From Mesorhizobium tamadayense (GTDB lineage: Bacteria > Pseudomonadota > Alphaproteobacteria > Rhizobiales > Rhizobiaceae), in assembly GCF_003863365.1 (NCBI RefSeq), contig NZ_RQXT01000029.1, positions 1-64,000 on the forward strand: 64,000 bases of DNA. Direction: 5' to 3'. This document shows positions 36,674 to 46,438 of the stretch, in pieces. The first letter of the stretch is position 1. Each line of letters opens with the position of its first letter. A program made the translations under genes and the position numbers. The notes under the pieces were generated by a model. The model saw only the letters and a list, made by a program, of their open reading frames with translations, made no database searches and had not been told where the DNA came from.

Positions 36674-37692
36674 TGCCGCGCCCCCTTGCGTTCGCCCCGG
36701 CGCCCGACCTGCAACTGCACCAAGGTCAGCACGACCAGCACCAGTCCCATCAAGATGGAGGCCGCCGAAGCCAGCCCTGGATTGCGCAGCAGCGAGGCGA
36801 AGCCGATCTCGTAGATGTACTGCGTGAGGTAGAGCGTCGAGGTTCCCGGCCCTCCTCCGGTCAGCACATAGACTTCGTCGAAGATCTGCACGGCGCGGAT
36901 CAGCGCCAGCACGATGACGACGAGCAGGTTCGGCATCAGCAGCGGCAGCGTGATGCGCCAGAACACCCGCGCCGGCCTGGTGCCGTCCATCTCGGCCGCC
37001 TCATAGAGGTCGCGCGGGATCGCCTGCAATCCGGCAAGCAGGATCAACGTATAGAAGCCCATATGCGCCCAGACCGAAACGCTGACGGCGGCAGTGAAGG
37101 CCCAGAAGCGGTCGGTCAGCCAGTTGTGCGGCTCGCCCCCAAAGTCATGCACGATCATGTTCAGCAGCCCCTGGCGTTGCAGGATCCAGCGCCAGATCAG
37201 GCCGGTGACGACGGGCGACAACAGCACCGGAAAGAAGAACACCGCGCGCCAGAAAGAGCGTCCGATGATCTCGCGGTTGAGGATCAGCGCGGTTGCCATC
37301 GACACGACGGTCAACAGCGCCACCTGTACGATGACGAACAGGCCGGTGTTGTGCACGGCCTTCCAGAACAGGTCCTCGCGGCAGGTGGCGGTATCCAGAT
37401 AGTTGCTGCAATCGAGCAGGCGCTGATACTGCTCCAGCCCTACATACGAGCGATCCTGGAGGAAGTAGGCGGTTCCTGATGTGGCCGAATAGAAGAAGTT
37501 GATGACCAGGGGCACCAGGACGAAGATGCCGAAGATCGCCATGTTGGGGGCGAGGAAGAAGGCGGCCATGCCGCCGGTGCCCGTCGCGCGCTGCCAGGCC
37601 TTGAGCGGCACGTTGACGATCAATGCCAGCCAGAAGACCGGCGCCGCGAGCACAGCGCCGGTCCATGACTTCAATGTCGCAACGGCGCTCAC
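36670..37692 (-). CDS. Sugar ABC transporter permease (MalF type)
   Basis: A 340-residue permease with several hydrophobic helices and the EAA loop YEAAEMDGTRPARVFWRITLPLL near residue 250. The open frame extends upstream, but a GTG at 37692 overlaps the binding-protein stop (GTGA), which fits an operon start. It pairs with the MalG-type protein to form the channel. Confidence 0.9.
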   Translation of the reverse strand: MSAVATLKSWTGAVLAAPVFWLALIVNVPLKAWQRATGTGGMAAFFLAPNMAIFGIFVLVPLVINFFYSATSGTAYFLQDRSYVGLEQYQRLLDCSNYLDTATCREDLFWKAVHNTGLFVIVQVALLTVVSMATALILNREIIGRSFWRAVFFFPVLLSPVVTGLIWRWILQRQGLLNMIVHDFGGEPHNWLTDRFWAFTAAVSVSVWAHMGFYTLILLAGLQAIPRDLYEAAEMDGTRPARVFWRITLPLLMPNLLVVIVLALIRAVQIFDEVYVLTGGGPGTSTLYLTQYIYEIGFASLLRNPGLASAASILMGLVLVVLTLVQLQVGRRGERKGARQ

Positions 37693-38957
37693 TTGGCCTC
37701 GGCGACCTTGTCGGCGATATCCTGGTCGATCTTGACCCAGGCAGCGTCGAGGGTAAGTTCGCCGGCCATCACCTGGCTCACTCGGGTGACGAGCGCGGCG
37801 AAGTAGGCATTGGCCCATTTCCACGGCGGCAGCGCGTCGGCTGCCGGCAAGGTCTCACCCGCCGCCTGGACAAACTTGTCGAGCGCCGGACCGACATTCT
37901 TGTCGGTCGAACCCCATTTCAATCCGCCTTTCGCGATGACGCCCTTGTGCGCCGGCAGGAACAGGGTGCGCTCGCTGAACTCCTTCACCACGGCTTCGCT
38001 GGCCAGGTAATCCATAACCTTGGCCACATCCTTGGGGTTCTTGGTGTATTTGATGGCAACGAGTGCGGCGCCACCTTTCAAGCCCGAACACCCCGCGGTG
38101 CCGCAGGGCGAGCCGGTTGCCACCCAGTCAAAGCTGTCGCCTATCTTGGTCGACAGATTGGCGACCTGCCAGCTGCCCGAATAATAGAATGGGATCTGCG
38201 CGTTTATGAAATCGTCCGTTGCAGCGCGATAGGTCGAGCCTGCCGCCGACACCCAGGTGTCCTTCAGCATCAGGCCCTTGGCGGTCCAGTCGACGAGCTT
38301 GCCGACGAACGCCTTGGTGCCGTCGTCGACCTTCGCCGGCTTGCCGTCGGCGCCGATGTAGTTCGCTCCGAAGGAGACGTTGGCGCCCGAAATGCGGTGA
38401 CCCGAGCGGTCGATCGCGAACGCTGCCGGCAGTTGCTGGCTCTTCGCCACTTCGGCAGCGGCGTTGATCCAGTCGTCCCAGGTCGCCTTGTCGCCCGGTA
38501 ACGCCACGCCGGCCTGCTCGAACAACGTCTTGTTGGCGAAGCCGCCGGTGAGCGTAAGCTGGGTCATGAAGCCGGTGATGGCCTTGGAACCGTCGGGTCG
38601 CATCCAGTCCAGCGTGTCGCCGAAATTGTCGTCCCAGTACTTCGCGTCGGCCACCAGTGGCCTGAGATCAAGCCAGTGCTGGGCGAGCTCCTTGATGTTG
38701 GTGACGCGGGCGATGTCCGGGCCCTGGCCGGCTTCGAGCTGGATCGGCAGCTGCTCCTGGATCACCTTGTAGGCGACATTGTCGAGGGTGATGTGGATGT
38801 CGGGATTGTCCTTCATGAAGCGGTTCAGGATGTCCTGGATGACATCGCCTTCGACACCGTCCGAATACCACATGATGCGCACGTCGCCAGCAAACGCGCT
38901 GGTCGATGCGAGCAGGCTGACCGATAGCGCGGCCAGCAAAGTGCGGGTCTTTTTCAT
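37689..38957 (-). CDS. Sugar ABC transporter substrate-binding protein
   Basis: A 422-residue periplasmic binding protein with a signal peptide (MKKTRTLLAALSVSLLASTS, cleaved after AFA near residue 23). The mature part starts DVRIMWYSDGVEGDVIQDIL, a CUT1 extracellular solute-binding family 1 pattern. The start at 38957 was chosen over a frame extending 54 bases upstream because it begins the signal peptide. The neighbouring GH105 and KduI suggest that it binds unsaturated uronate-containing oligosaccharides, which is inference from context. Confidence 0.92.
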   Translation of the reverse strand: MKKTRTLLAALSVSLLASTSAFAGDVRIMWYSDGVEGDVIQDILNRFMKDNPDIHITLDNVAYKVIQEQLPIQLEAGQGPDIARVTNIKELAQHWLDLRPLVADAKYWDDNFGDTLDWMRPDGSKAITGFMTQLTLTGGFANKTLFEQAGVALPGDKATWDDWINAAAEVAKSQQLPAAFAIDRSGHRISGANVSFGANYIGADGKPAKVDDGTKAFVGKLVDWTAKGLMLKDTWVSAAGSTYRAATDDFINAQIPFYYSGSWQVANLSTKIGDSFDWVATGSPCGTAGCSGLKGGAALVAIKYTKNPKDVAKVMDYLASEAVVKEFSERTLFLPAHKGVIAKGGLKWGSTDKNVGPALDKFVQAAGETLPAADALPPWKWANAYFAALVTRVSQVMAGELTLDAAWVKIDQDIADKVAEAK

Positions 38958-39041
38958 GCTTTCGTCTCCTCCTTTGTCCGGGGCTCGCCCCGATGATCCA
39001 AGCCGCCACACCCTCCTCCCATGAGGGGCGCGGCGATCCTC

Positions 39042-41566
39042 CTATTCCCTGCGCTGCATAAGCGTCGCCTCGCCGCGCACGGTCCAACTGGTCGGATCGA
39101 GGGTCCGGCCCTGCGCCATGACCCTTGCGTCGGCGAGAAACCGCACCGTGCCGTATTCCGGATCCTCGATGATCAACTCGCCATCGGAGCCTGGCTGCAC
39201 CGACAGGCCGGCAAAGGCGGCGACCCAGCCGTCGAGCGTCGGCAGACCGGCATCCCGGCTGCCGAGGCGAACGATCCAGATCGCCTTGCGCCCCGCCGCC
39301 CGCAACTCGTTGCCGGCCGTCGGTCCGCCCTTGATCTCGATCAGCGGCACATCCGTCTTCAGCATGGCAAAGGCGTTGCCCGATTGCGCGAAGGCGCGAT
39401 GGTCATCCACCTGCACGGCATCGAAGGCGCTGGCCGGGAACCAGGCGTGCGTGAAGTCGGGCTGTTCGTCCGAACAGGCAAAGCTGACGACGGCAAGGTC
39501 GCGGTATTGGTGAACCCGCGGCAAGGTGCCGGAACCGCCCCAATAGGACGGGCGGCCATAGCCGGACTGCAAAACTTCGCCCGGATGGTTGATCCATATC
39601 TGCGCATCCGCATTGTTGCCCAGCCGGGCATGGATGACAGTCTCCTGGTAGCCCCACTGGCTCCAGCGATAGCCGGCGGCGCTACCCATCGCATGGTTGC
39701 GCGTCTTGTGGTGGTAGAGCCGGGCGAAGCGGTCCTGTCCCTGCGCAAAAGTCCATTCCCACGCCGTATCGTCGGCGAGAGAGGCAATAGGCGCCAGCTC
39801 GGCGGGAACGCTCAAGCCGTGGTCTCGAAGGCAGAGCGCCAGCTGCGGCAGCGCATGGAAGCGCATGCCGTAATTGCCCTTGCCCCAGACCATGCGGCAG
39901 ATGCCCGATAGCTCCAGCGAGCGCGCGGCGCGCAGCGTGTGCTCATAGGAGCGGCCTTGCGCGCCGGTCAGCATGCCGTGGTGCGCCGAGCGGGCGACGA
40001 TCTCGAGCAGGCGGATGATGGCTTTGCCGGCACGCTCGGCGATGTCCTTGTCCGGAGCGAGTGCATAGAGTGCGCACAGGCCCTTGAGGTCGATCGGGAA
40101 ATAGGGCGCCGAGTTGAACTCGGCCATCTCCCATGCCTCGAAATGATCGAGCCACGCCCGCACCCGCGCCGCTCCCACAGCCGACTGCTCGCGGCCAAGA
40201 CGCCCAGAGCGCACGAAACGTTCGGCGGGCAGAAGCCCACCGGCAATATAGGCAGCGGTATGGAAGAGCAGCGCGTGGTTCTCGGAAAAATACCACTGCA
40301 CATCGTTGCCGAGCTCATCCATCCAGTAGCGATAGCCGAGTATGGCCTTGTCGACGCGCGGGCGCAGGTTGGCTTCTAGCCGATCACCGTAAGCCCCGCG
40401 GCACCACAACAACGGCACCAGGATGAAGTCGGCGCAGTCGTGACAATCCTCGATCGCCGGCAGCGCGCCGGAGATCATGACGTCGGTTTCCGCACCCGCC
40501 TGCCCGATCGCCAGGCGCGCCAGCGCGCGCACCGTGTCTGCCTCGGCATGATCGGCGACCTCGTTGAGCGCCTCATCAATGCGCGCGGCAAGCGTTGCCG
40601 GTGCGGCGCCCTGGCGGCGCGCATGGCAGATCTCGACGCCGAAGACACGAGATGCGCTGTGATCCCCGATGGTCAGCGTCACTTTGAAGTGGCGAAAGTC
40701 GGCTGGCAGCTGCTCGGTATCGGCAATCGGCAGCCGCGTCTGACCTTTGGCCAGATAGAAGGCGAAGCGCACCGGCGCCTCGATCGACATGAAATCGCCC
40801 TCGATCTCGACCGCGACTTTTGCGTCACGCGGCAGGGCCACGCCGGTGACCAGAGCCACAGCGCCGCCATCATAGGCAGGACGCTCGAAATGCATGTCGT
40901 CGAGGGCTGCTTCCATTGCGTCGGCGACGCCGCCCTCAACCTCGATCGGCAGCGCGATAGAGATTGCCGGCCCCGAGAGATAGTCGAGCTGGAAATAATA
41001 GCGGGCGTCGCGTTCGGCGAGATCGTCGAACCAGATGCGGATGGTGTTACGGCCGGCCTTCAGCGCGATGCGAAAGTCCTCCGCGCTTTCCAGATTGCGG
41101 CCATAGGGCGCCATCCAGCCGCCTTCCGCGCCATTGGCGAAGAGGATGGCGCCGCCGCATGTGCGTAGCCTGAGCAGGGCCTCGCCGGCCGAGGCGGCCT
41201 CGATGATCGTCTCGGCCCAGGTGCCTAATACCGTCGGCCGGAACCAGAAGCCCGACAGGTCGACGCGCGGCGAGGCAAAGGGCAGCCAGATGCGCTCGGC
41301 GCTGAACTCGGCTGCGATTTGTGGCCGGGCCGCTTGCCGCGGCGCTCGGCTGCGAACTCGGTGCGGCACGGATATTCATGCGGAATGAAATTCTTGTGCT
41401 TGGTCAGGAAGAAGAAGGGATCCATCTCCCCCCTCATCGGCTGGTCGGCGACGTCGTAGCGCTGCTCGGCGATTGAACCTAGCCGCCAGTAAACGATCGG
41501 CTGGCCCGACGCGACCGGCCGGCGCAAGGCAAAATCGGCTTGCATGTTCTGGGCGGCCTCACTCAT
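39042..41566 (-). pseudogene. Toroid-type carbohydrate-active protein, frameshifted
   Basis: The ATG at 41566 overlaps the kduI stop as ATGA and encodes MSEAAQNMQADFALRRP to about EFAAERRGKRP. Near 41320-41350 the frame then shifts by one base. The downstream frame of 775 codons, ending at 39042, reads on with FSAERIWLPFASPRVDLSGFW. The total would be about 840 residues. The N-terminal third is beta-rich and the rest helical (ENHALLFHTAAYIAGGLLP), suggesting an alpha/alpha toroid like polysaccharide lyases or GH families. No exact family is recognised. As it is the third gene after GH105 and kduI, it should act on the same glycans. Confidence 0.6.
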
Positions 41567-42396
41567 CGCAAATCCTTCACGGCAACCGGATCGACATCGG
41601 TATAGGCCTGGTTCTCGCCGGTCATGCCCCAGACGAAGGCGTAGGGACCTGTGCCGGCGCCCATATGGATAGACCAGGCCGGCGACAGCACGACGTCACC
41701 GTCGGCGACTATCAAATGGCGGGTATTGTCCGGCCGGCCCATCAGGTGGACCACACGGTCCGCTGCTCCGAGGTCGAAATAGCAATAAGCCTCCATGCGC
41801 CGCTCGTGCAGGTGCGGCGGCATCGTGTTCCACACGCTGCCGGGCGCGAGGTCGGTGATGCCCATCAGCAAGAGGCAGGAAGGCGCCACTTCGGGATGGA
41901 TATACATGCGCAGCGTGCGCTTGTTGGCGCGCGCCTCCTCGCCCAGCACCAGCGGCTTGGCTTCGCCCTTGGCGATGAGACGATGCGGTATCTCGGCGCC
42001 GGCCGGCACGGAATTCATGTAGAAGTGCGCCGGCCTCTCTGGATCGTCGCTCTCCAGCGCGACCTCGCGTGCGCCCCGTCCGATATAGACGATGTCGCGG
42101 TCGGCGACCGCGAAGCGCCTGCCGTCGACAGTGACAGTGCCGCCGCCGCCAAGATTGGCGATGCCCATCTCGCGCGCCGTGAAGAACAGCTCGGTGCCGA
42201 CATCGGCGCCATGGCCGAACAGCAGCGGGTTGGCCAGCGGCACCGCGCCGCCGACGATCATGCGATCGATATGGGTGTAGACGAATTCGATCGCGCCGGG
42301 ACGGAACAGGCCGTCGACCAGGAATTCGGCCCGCAGCCGCTCGGTGTCCATGCCGGAGATATCGCCGGGCGATGCGCCGTAGTTCGTCCGCATCAT
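41563..42396 (-). CDS. kduI: 5-dehydro-4-deoxy-D-glucuronate isomerase
   Basis: The 277-residue enzyme isomerises 5-keto-4-deoxyuronate (DKI) to 2,5-diketo-3-deoxygluconate in pectin and glycosaminoglycan breakdown. The cupin metal site shows as MPPHLHERRMEAYCYF (two His and a Glu). The length is that of KduI. Although the frame is open far upstream, the ATG at 42396 overlaps the GH105 stop (ATGA), and TNYGASPGDISGMDTERLR is the normal N-terminus. Confidence 0.93.
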   Translation of the reverse strand: MMRTNYGASPGDISGMDTERLRAEFLVDGLFRPGAIEFVYTHIDRMIVGGAVPLANPLLFGHGADVGTELFFTAREMGIANLGGGGTVTVDGRRFAVADRDIVYIGRGAREVALESDDPERPAHFYMNSVPAGAEIPHRLIAKGEAKPLVLGEEARANKRTLRMYIHPEVAPSCLLLMGITDLAPGSVWNTMPPHLHERRMEAYCYFDLGAADRVVHLMGRPDNTRHLIVADGDVVLSPAWSIHMGAGTGPYAFVWGMTGENQAYTDVDPVAVKDLR

Positions 42397-43493
42397 GCCG
42401 CCTCCACCTTCGCCTGCAGATGCCGCGAGCCTTCGGTCAGGCACAGTATGGCCAGCGCCTGGCCGTAGCCGGTCGGCTGGATCGGGATGTCGCGATAAAA
42501 TTGCAGGTCGTGACCCATGCGGGTGCCGTAGGACACGTTCGCCACCACGCCCCTGTCGTCGATATTGGCTACCACCGCTTCGAGTGCGCGCAGGCCGGCG
42601 GCACGACATGCAACCGGGCCGACGCCAATCCGCGCAGCCTTCATCAGCCCATAGCCGAAACCGGCGGTGGCGGAGATCTCTTCATACGAACTGGGGTCGT
42701 CTAGCAGCGTGCGCCAAGCACCCGAACCCGTCTGCAGCTTGAGCAGCGCCTCGATCTGCGTCTCCAGCACGCCGAGCAAATAGGCCCGCACCGAAGGCAC
42801 GATCTCGGCGAACTCGACCAGGTCGAGGATGCCAACGGTGATCCAGGCATTGCCTCTCGCCCAGCGGGCACGGGCAAAATTGTGCCGGCCCTCGAACGTC
42901 CAGCCATGGAACCACAGGCCGGATGCCGGGTCAGCGAGATAACGTGCGTGGACGAGGAACTGCCGTTCCGCCTCGTCAATGAGGCGACGCTCACCGGCAG
43001 CCTGGCCGAAGGAGGCGAGAAACAGCGCCACCATGAACAGCGTGTCGTCCCACAATTCGTCGTCGTTGACCCGATCCGAAACATTGTGCTGGAAACCGCC
43101 TTCCGGCGTCCGCGGCATGGTGGCGATTGCCCGTTCGGCCCAGTCGCGCAAGACTGGTTCGTAGCGCGGCTGGCGCCGGCGCCGCCACAATTCGCTGAGG
43201 CCCAGCAGTGGCGCGGTTGTGTTCACGTTCATCGCCGGCAGACCGGCCGCAATATGGCGGTCGTACCAGGCCTCGATCGTCTGCAGCAGCCTTTCGTCGC
43301 CGGTCTGCGCCCATAGCCGCACCAGCCCGTAGAGCCCGACGCCTTGCGGCCATTCCCAGCTGTCGAAGCTGACATAATCGCCCGGTGTCCCGTCGAGATT
43401 CGGCTCATCGAACCGCCCGTCATGGCGCAGGCCAGTCATGCCGGCCACAAGGCTGGCAAGCACGGAATTCAGGCGTTCGGACGACAGCGGCAT
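42393..43493 (-). CDS. Unsaturated glucuronyl/rhamnogalacturonyl hydrolase, GH105
   Basis: A 366-residue alpha/alpha-barrel enzyme of the GH88/GH105 group, which hydrolyses unsaturated uronic acids from oligosaccharides cut by lyases. Recognisable parts are NDDELWDDTLFMVALFLA, with the catalytic-type Asp, and RWARGNAWITVGILD. The ATG at 43493 has GGAGGAG directly upstream and was chosen although the frame extends 270 bases further. It is the first gene of the minus-strand run and is divergent from the LacI regulator. Confidence 0.9.
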   Translation of the reverse strand: MPLSSERLNSVLASLVAGMTGLRHDGRFDEPNLDGTPGDYVSFDSWEWPQGVGLYGLVRLWAQTGDERLLQTIEAWYDRHIAAGLPAMNVNTTAPLLGLSELWRRRRQPRYEPVLRDWAERAIATMPRTPEGGFQHNVSDRVNDDELWDDTLFMVALFLASFGQAAGERRLIDEAERQFLVHARYLADPASGLWFHGWTFEGRHNFARARWARGNAWITVGILDLVEFAEIVPSVRAYLLGVLETQIEALLKLQTGSGAWRTLLDDPSSYEEISATAGFGYGLMKAARIGVGPVACRAAGLRALEAVVANIDDRGVVANVSYGTRMGHDLQFYRDIPIQPTGYGQALAILCLTEGSRHLQAKVEAA

Positions 43494-43550
43494 CACTCCT
43501 CCGGGTTTTTCCGCTTCCGTCAGAACTGTCCCACAGGCATTTTTCTTGCG

Positions 43551-43573
43551 CAATCTGAAAATTTTTTGCAGAT
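43551..43573. promoter_or_regulatory. Candidate LacI-family operator
   Basis: An inverted repeat AATCTG-(11 bases)-CAGATT lies in the 127-base gap between GH105 and the lacI-type gene, in an AT-rich stretch that should contain the promoters. A dimeric LacI-type repressor could bind it. Confidence 0.35.
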
Positions 43574-43620
43574 TTGCCCGACACCTGTGTTGAGTGACTT
43601 TGCCGGAGACGCGGGAACAT

Positions 43621-44685
43621 ATGACCATCCAGGGCAAGCGCGGCCGCCCCAGCCGCCGTATTCGACTTGAAGAGATCGCCGCGCGGTGCGGCGTGTCGGT
43701 CAGCACCGCCTCGCGTGCGCTGAGTGGCGTCGGCGGCGTAAGGGATGAACTGCGCACCACGATCATCGAAACCGCGAAGTCGATGAATTACGCCATTCCG
43801 GCCTCGGTCGCCGGCCGCAAAGTCATCCTGGCGGCAAGCAGCGTGGCCATGATCGACAGCGCCCGTTCCCAGTTCACCTATCACGTCCTTGACGGCCTCA
43901 ACGAACGCGCTCGCATGCTCGGCGTCGAACTGGTTACCCGGCCGGTGGCGACATCGCAGGACGAAATCGCCCTGTTGCGCGACTCCGAGAGCGACGACAG
44001 CGTCGCCGGCTGCCTGTTCCTGACGCTCGACGATGACGACGTGCTGACGCTGACGGCCGGCCTTTCCAAGCCGGTCGTGCTCGTCAATGGCGACGATCCC
44101 TCGATGCGCCATTCCAGCGTGACGCCCTGCAACCGCTCCGCCGCCATGATTGCCGCCCAGCATCTGATCGGCCTCGGCCACCGCCGCATCCTGTTCCTGA
44201 TGCGGCGCGGCCGGCGCACGATCGAGCGGCGCTACGAAGGCTGGCGCGACGCACTCATGGCAGGCGGCATCACCGGCTTCGAAGACCTCGTGGTCGAGGT
44301 CCAGGACTGGCTGCCCGAGCTTGCGAGCAAGGCGGTGAAAGAGCGCATCGCCGCCCGCGGCCTCGATTTCACCGCCGTGCTGACTGCCGGCGACAGCCTG
44401 GCCTTCGGCGCCATCGCCGGCGTCCAGGAAGCCGGATATTCGGTGCCCACCAATGTGTCCGTCGTCGGCATGGACGACCTGCCGCTGGCGGCCTTCTGCA
44501 GCCCGCCGCTGACGACGATGCATATTCCCATGCGCGAGATCGGCTCGGCCGCTCTCAGCCTGCTGCTCGACGATATGGCCCGTTCCGGATTGCCGCGCCG
44601 CGTCGAGCTCGCCTGCAATCTGGTGGTGCGCCAGTCGACGGCACCAGCCCGGGCCGGCGCCGGCCGTCATCAGCCGGCGCCTTGA
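43621..44685 (+). CDS. LacI-family transcriptional regulator
   Basis: The 354-residue protein has the LacI HTH (IRLEEIAARCGVSVSTASRA, about 15-34) and a periplasmic-binding-like effector domain with LTAGDSLAFGAIAGVQEAG and SVVGMDDLPLAAF. It probably represses the divergent uronide operon and is released by a breakdown intermediate. A GTG at 43594 is possible, but the ATG at 43621 was preferred. Its 3' end overlaps the convergent flavin reductase gene by 16 bases. Confidence 0.92.
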   Translation: MTIQGKRGRPSRRIRLEEIAARCGVSVSTASRALSGVGGVRDELRTTIIETAKSMNYAIPASVAGRKVILAASSVAMIDSARSQFTYHVLDGLNERARMLGVELVTRPVATSQDEIALLRDSESDDSVAGCLFLTLDDDDVLTLTAGLSKPVVLVNGDDPSMRHSSVTPCNRSAAMIAAQHLIGLGHRRILFLMRRGRRTIERRYEGWRDALMAGGITGFEDLVVEVQDWLPELASKAVKERIAARGLDFTAVLTAGDSLAFGAIAGVQEAGYSVPTNVSVVGMDDLPLAAFCSPPLTTMHIPMREIGSAALSLLLDDMARSGLPRRVELACNLVVRQSTAPARAGAGRHQPAP

Positions 44686-45152
44686 GTCCGAGAGGCGCCA
44701 CCGGCAAAGAGCAGTGGAGACCCCTCTTGCGTCTCCAGTTCCAGCACACGTCCGAGCAGGATCATATGGTCGCCGGCCGGAAAACGGTCGGCGACGCTGC
44801 ATTCGAAGCGCGCCAATGCCCGCGGCAGCAACGGCACGCCGTGCTCGTTCCAGCTGAGATCGAGACCGGCAAAGTCGGAGCCGGATTTCGAAAACCGCCA
44901 GCACAGACCGGTCTGGTCTTCCGCCAGCACGTGGATGGCGTAGTGGCCTGCATTGGCGAAGGCATCGAACCGGCGCGAATGGCGGCCGATCGACCACAGC
45001 ACCAAAGGTGGATCGAGCGACACGGACGAAAAACTGTTGGCGGTGATGGCGACCGGCCCGTCTGAGGTGCCTGTGGTGACGATCGTAACACCGGTGACGA
45101 AGCGCCCGAAGGCACTGCGCAACAGGCGCGGATCGCAGACGAAATGTTCCAT
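44670..45152 (-). CDS. Flavin reductase family protein
   Basis: A 160-residue flavin reductase domain protein: FGRFVTGVTIVTT, AITANSFSSVSLDPPLVLWSI and a C-terminal GDHMILLGRVLE. Such proteins supply reduced FMN to a partner monooxygenase. The ATG at 45152 shares its A with the stop of the upstream LLM gene (TGATG), so the two are coupled and probably form one two-component system. Confidence 0.9.
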   Translation of the reverse strand: MEHFVCDPRLLRSAFGRFVTGVTIVTTGTSDGPVAITANSFSSVSLDPPLVLWSIGRHSRRFDAFANAGHYAIHVLAEDQTGLCWRFSKSGSDFAGLDLSWNEHGVPLLPRALARFECSVADRFPAGDHMILLGRVLELETQEGSPLLFAGGASRTQGAG

Positions 45153-46309
45153 CAGCGCCGCTCCCCCGTTCCCAATGGTGTCGCCGGGACCCGGTCCGGC
45201 ACCCGGCCATAGGCGTGCGGCAGCGAGCAGGTCTTGAGTTGCGGCAGCACCTTGGTGCCGAAGTGACGTGCCTCGTCGAGGTGCGGGTAGCCGGAAAAGA
45301 TGAAGGCGCGGATGCCCATCTTCATATACGCCTCGATCTCCGACAGGACCTGGTCGGCCGAGCCAACCAGTGCCGCGCCGCAGCCTGACCGCGCCCGCCC
45401 GACCCCCGTCCACAGATGCGGTTCGACATAGCCTTCCACGTCGGCGAGTTCACGGTTCCTGGCCTGGTGAGATACGCCAAGCGACCCGGCATCGAGCGCC
45501 CGTTTGCGGATCGCCCTGCCCTGCTCGTCGTCCAACTTCGAAACAAGCTCGCGGGCATAGTCCTTCGCCTCGGCCTCGGTATCGCGCACGATCATGTGGA
45601 CGCGCAGGCCGTAGTCCAGCGTGCGCCCGTGGCGGGCAGCGCGTTCATGCACGGCTTTCATGCGGCCGGCGAGCTCCTCCTTCGCCTCCGGCCACATCAG
45701 ATAGACGTCGCACTGTTCGGCGCAAAGCTCGAGCGCGTCGGGCGAATAGCCGCCGAAATAAAGCAGTGGGCCGCCATTCTGCTGATAGGGTTTTGCCGGC
45801 GCCGTCGGCACTCCCTTGAAACGATAGACCTCGCCCTCGAAATCGATGCTGTCCCGGGTCCAGGCCTGGCGCAGGATCTGCACCACCTCGCGCGAGCGCT
45901 TGTAGCGGTAGCCGCTGTCTGCCGTCTCGCCGGGAAAATCCGACGAGATGATGTTCACCGTCAGCCGGCCTTCCAGCATATGGTCGAGCGTCGCGATCGT
46001 GCGCGCCAGCATGATCGGCTGCATCTCGCCGCAGCGCACGGCGGCGAGCAGGTTGATCTTCGAGGTGATCGGCGCGCAGCCGGCGACAAAACTTAGCGTG
46101 TCCTGGCCGACCTGATAGGACGACGGGCATAGGATATTGCGGAAGCCGAGTTCCTCTGATGTCTTCACGATCTCGGAGCAATGCGCCCAGCTCGACCGCA
46201 GCGCGCCGTCCGGCACGCCTAGATAGCGATAGTCGTCCGCACAAAGCGCTGCGAACCAGGAGACTTCGGCTGCGTCGAGATCCGGCGAGGTGATTGGGAC
46301 GATGGTCAT
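45152..46309 (-). CDS. LLM-class flavin-dependent monooxygenase (SsuD-like)
   Basis: A 385-residue bacterial luciferase-like monooxygenase of the alkanesulfonate type, seen from SYQVGQDTLSFVAGCAPITSKINLLAAVRCGE, TIATLDHMLEGRLTVNIISSDF and LLYFGGYSPDALELCAEQCDVYLMWPE. It needs reduced FMN from the neighbouring reductase. The substrate is open: sulfonates, nitrilotriacetate or other ligands are all handled by this family. It is divergent from the GntR regulator. Confidence 0.92.
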   Translation of the reverse strand: MTIVPITSPDLDAAEVSWFAALCADDYRYLGVPDGALRSSWAHCSEIVKTSEELGFRNILCPSSYQVGQDTLSFVAGCAPITSKINLLAAVRCGEMQPIMLARTIATLDHMLEGRLTVNIISSDFPGETADSGYRYKRSREVVQILRQAWTRDSIDFEGEVYRFKGVPTAPAKPYQQNGGPLLYFGGYSPDALELCAEQCDVYLMWPEAKEELAGRMKAVHERAARHGRTLDYGLRVHMIVRDTEAEAKDYARELVSKLDDEQGRAIRKRALDAGSLGVSHQARNRELADVEGYVEPHLWTGVGRARSGCGAALVGSADQVLSEIEAYMKMGIRAFIFSGYPHLDEARHFGTKVLPQLKTCSLPHAYGRVPDRVPATPLGTGERR

Positions 46310-46372
46310 TACGGCTCTCTAGAGAAAGTCGCTGGCTTGAGCGCTGCGAATGGGGCTTGCGTAGCATCTGAT

Positions 46373-46397
46373 TTGATGTAGATCAATACTGTATCAA
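46373..46397. promoter_or_regulatory. Candidate GntR operator
   Basis: TTGATGTAGATCAA is a near-symmetric element (TTGAT-GTAG-ATCAA, 46373-46386). A further ATCAA half-site ends at 46397. The site is located between the LLM gene and the divergent GntR gene, the usual place for autoregulation. Confidence 0.4.
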
Positions 46398-46438
46398 TTT
46401 GGATGCCACTGGAGAATCGAGATCACTTGGGAAGCGGG

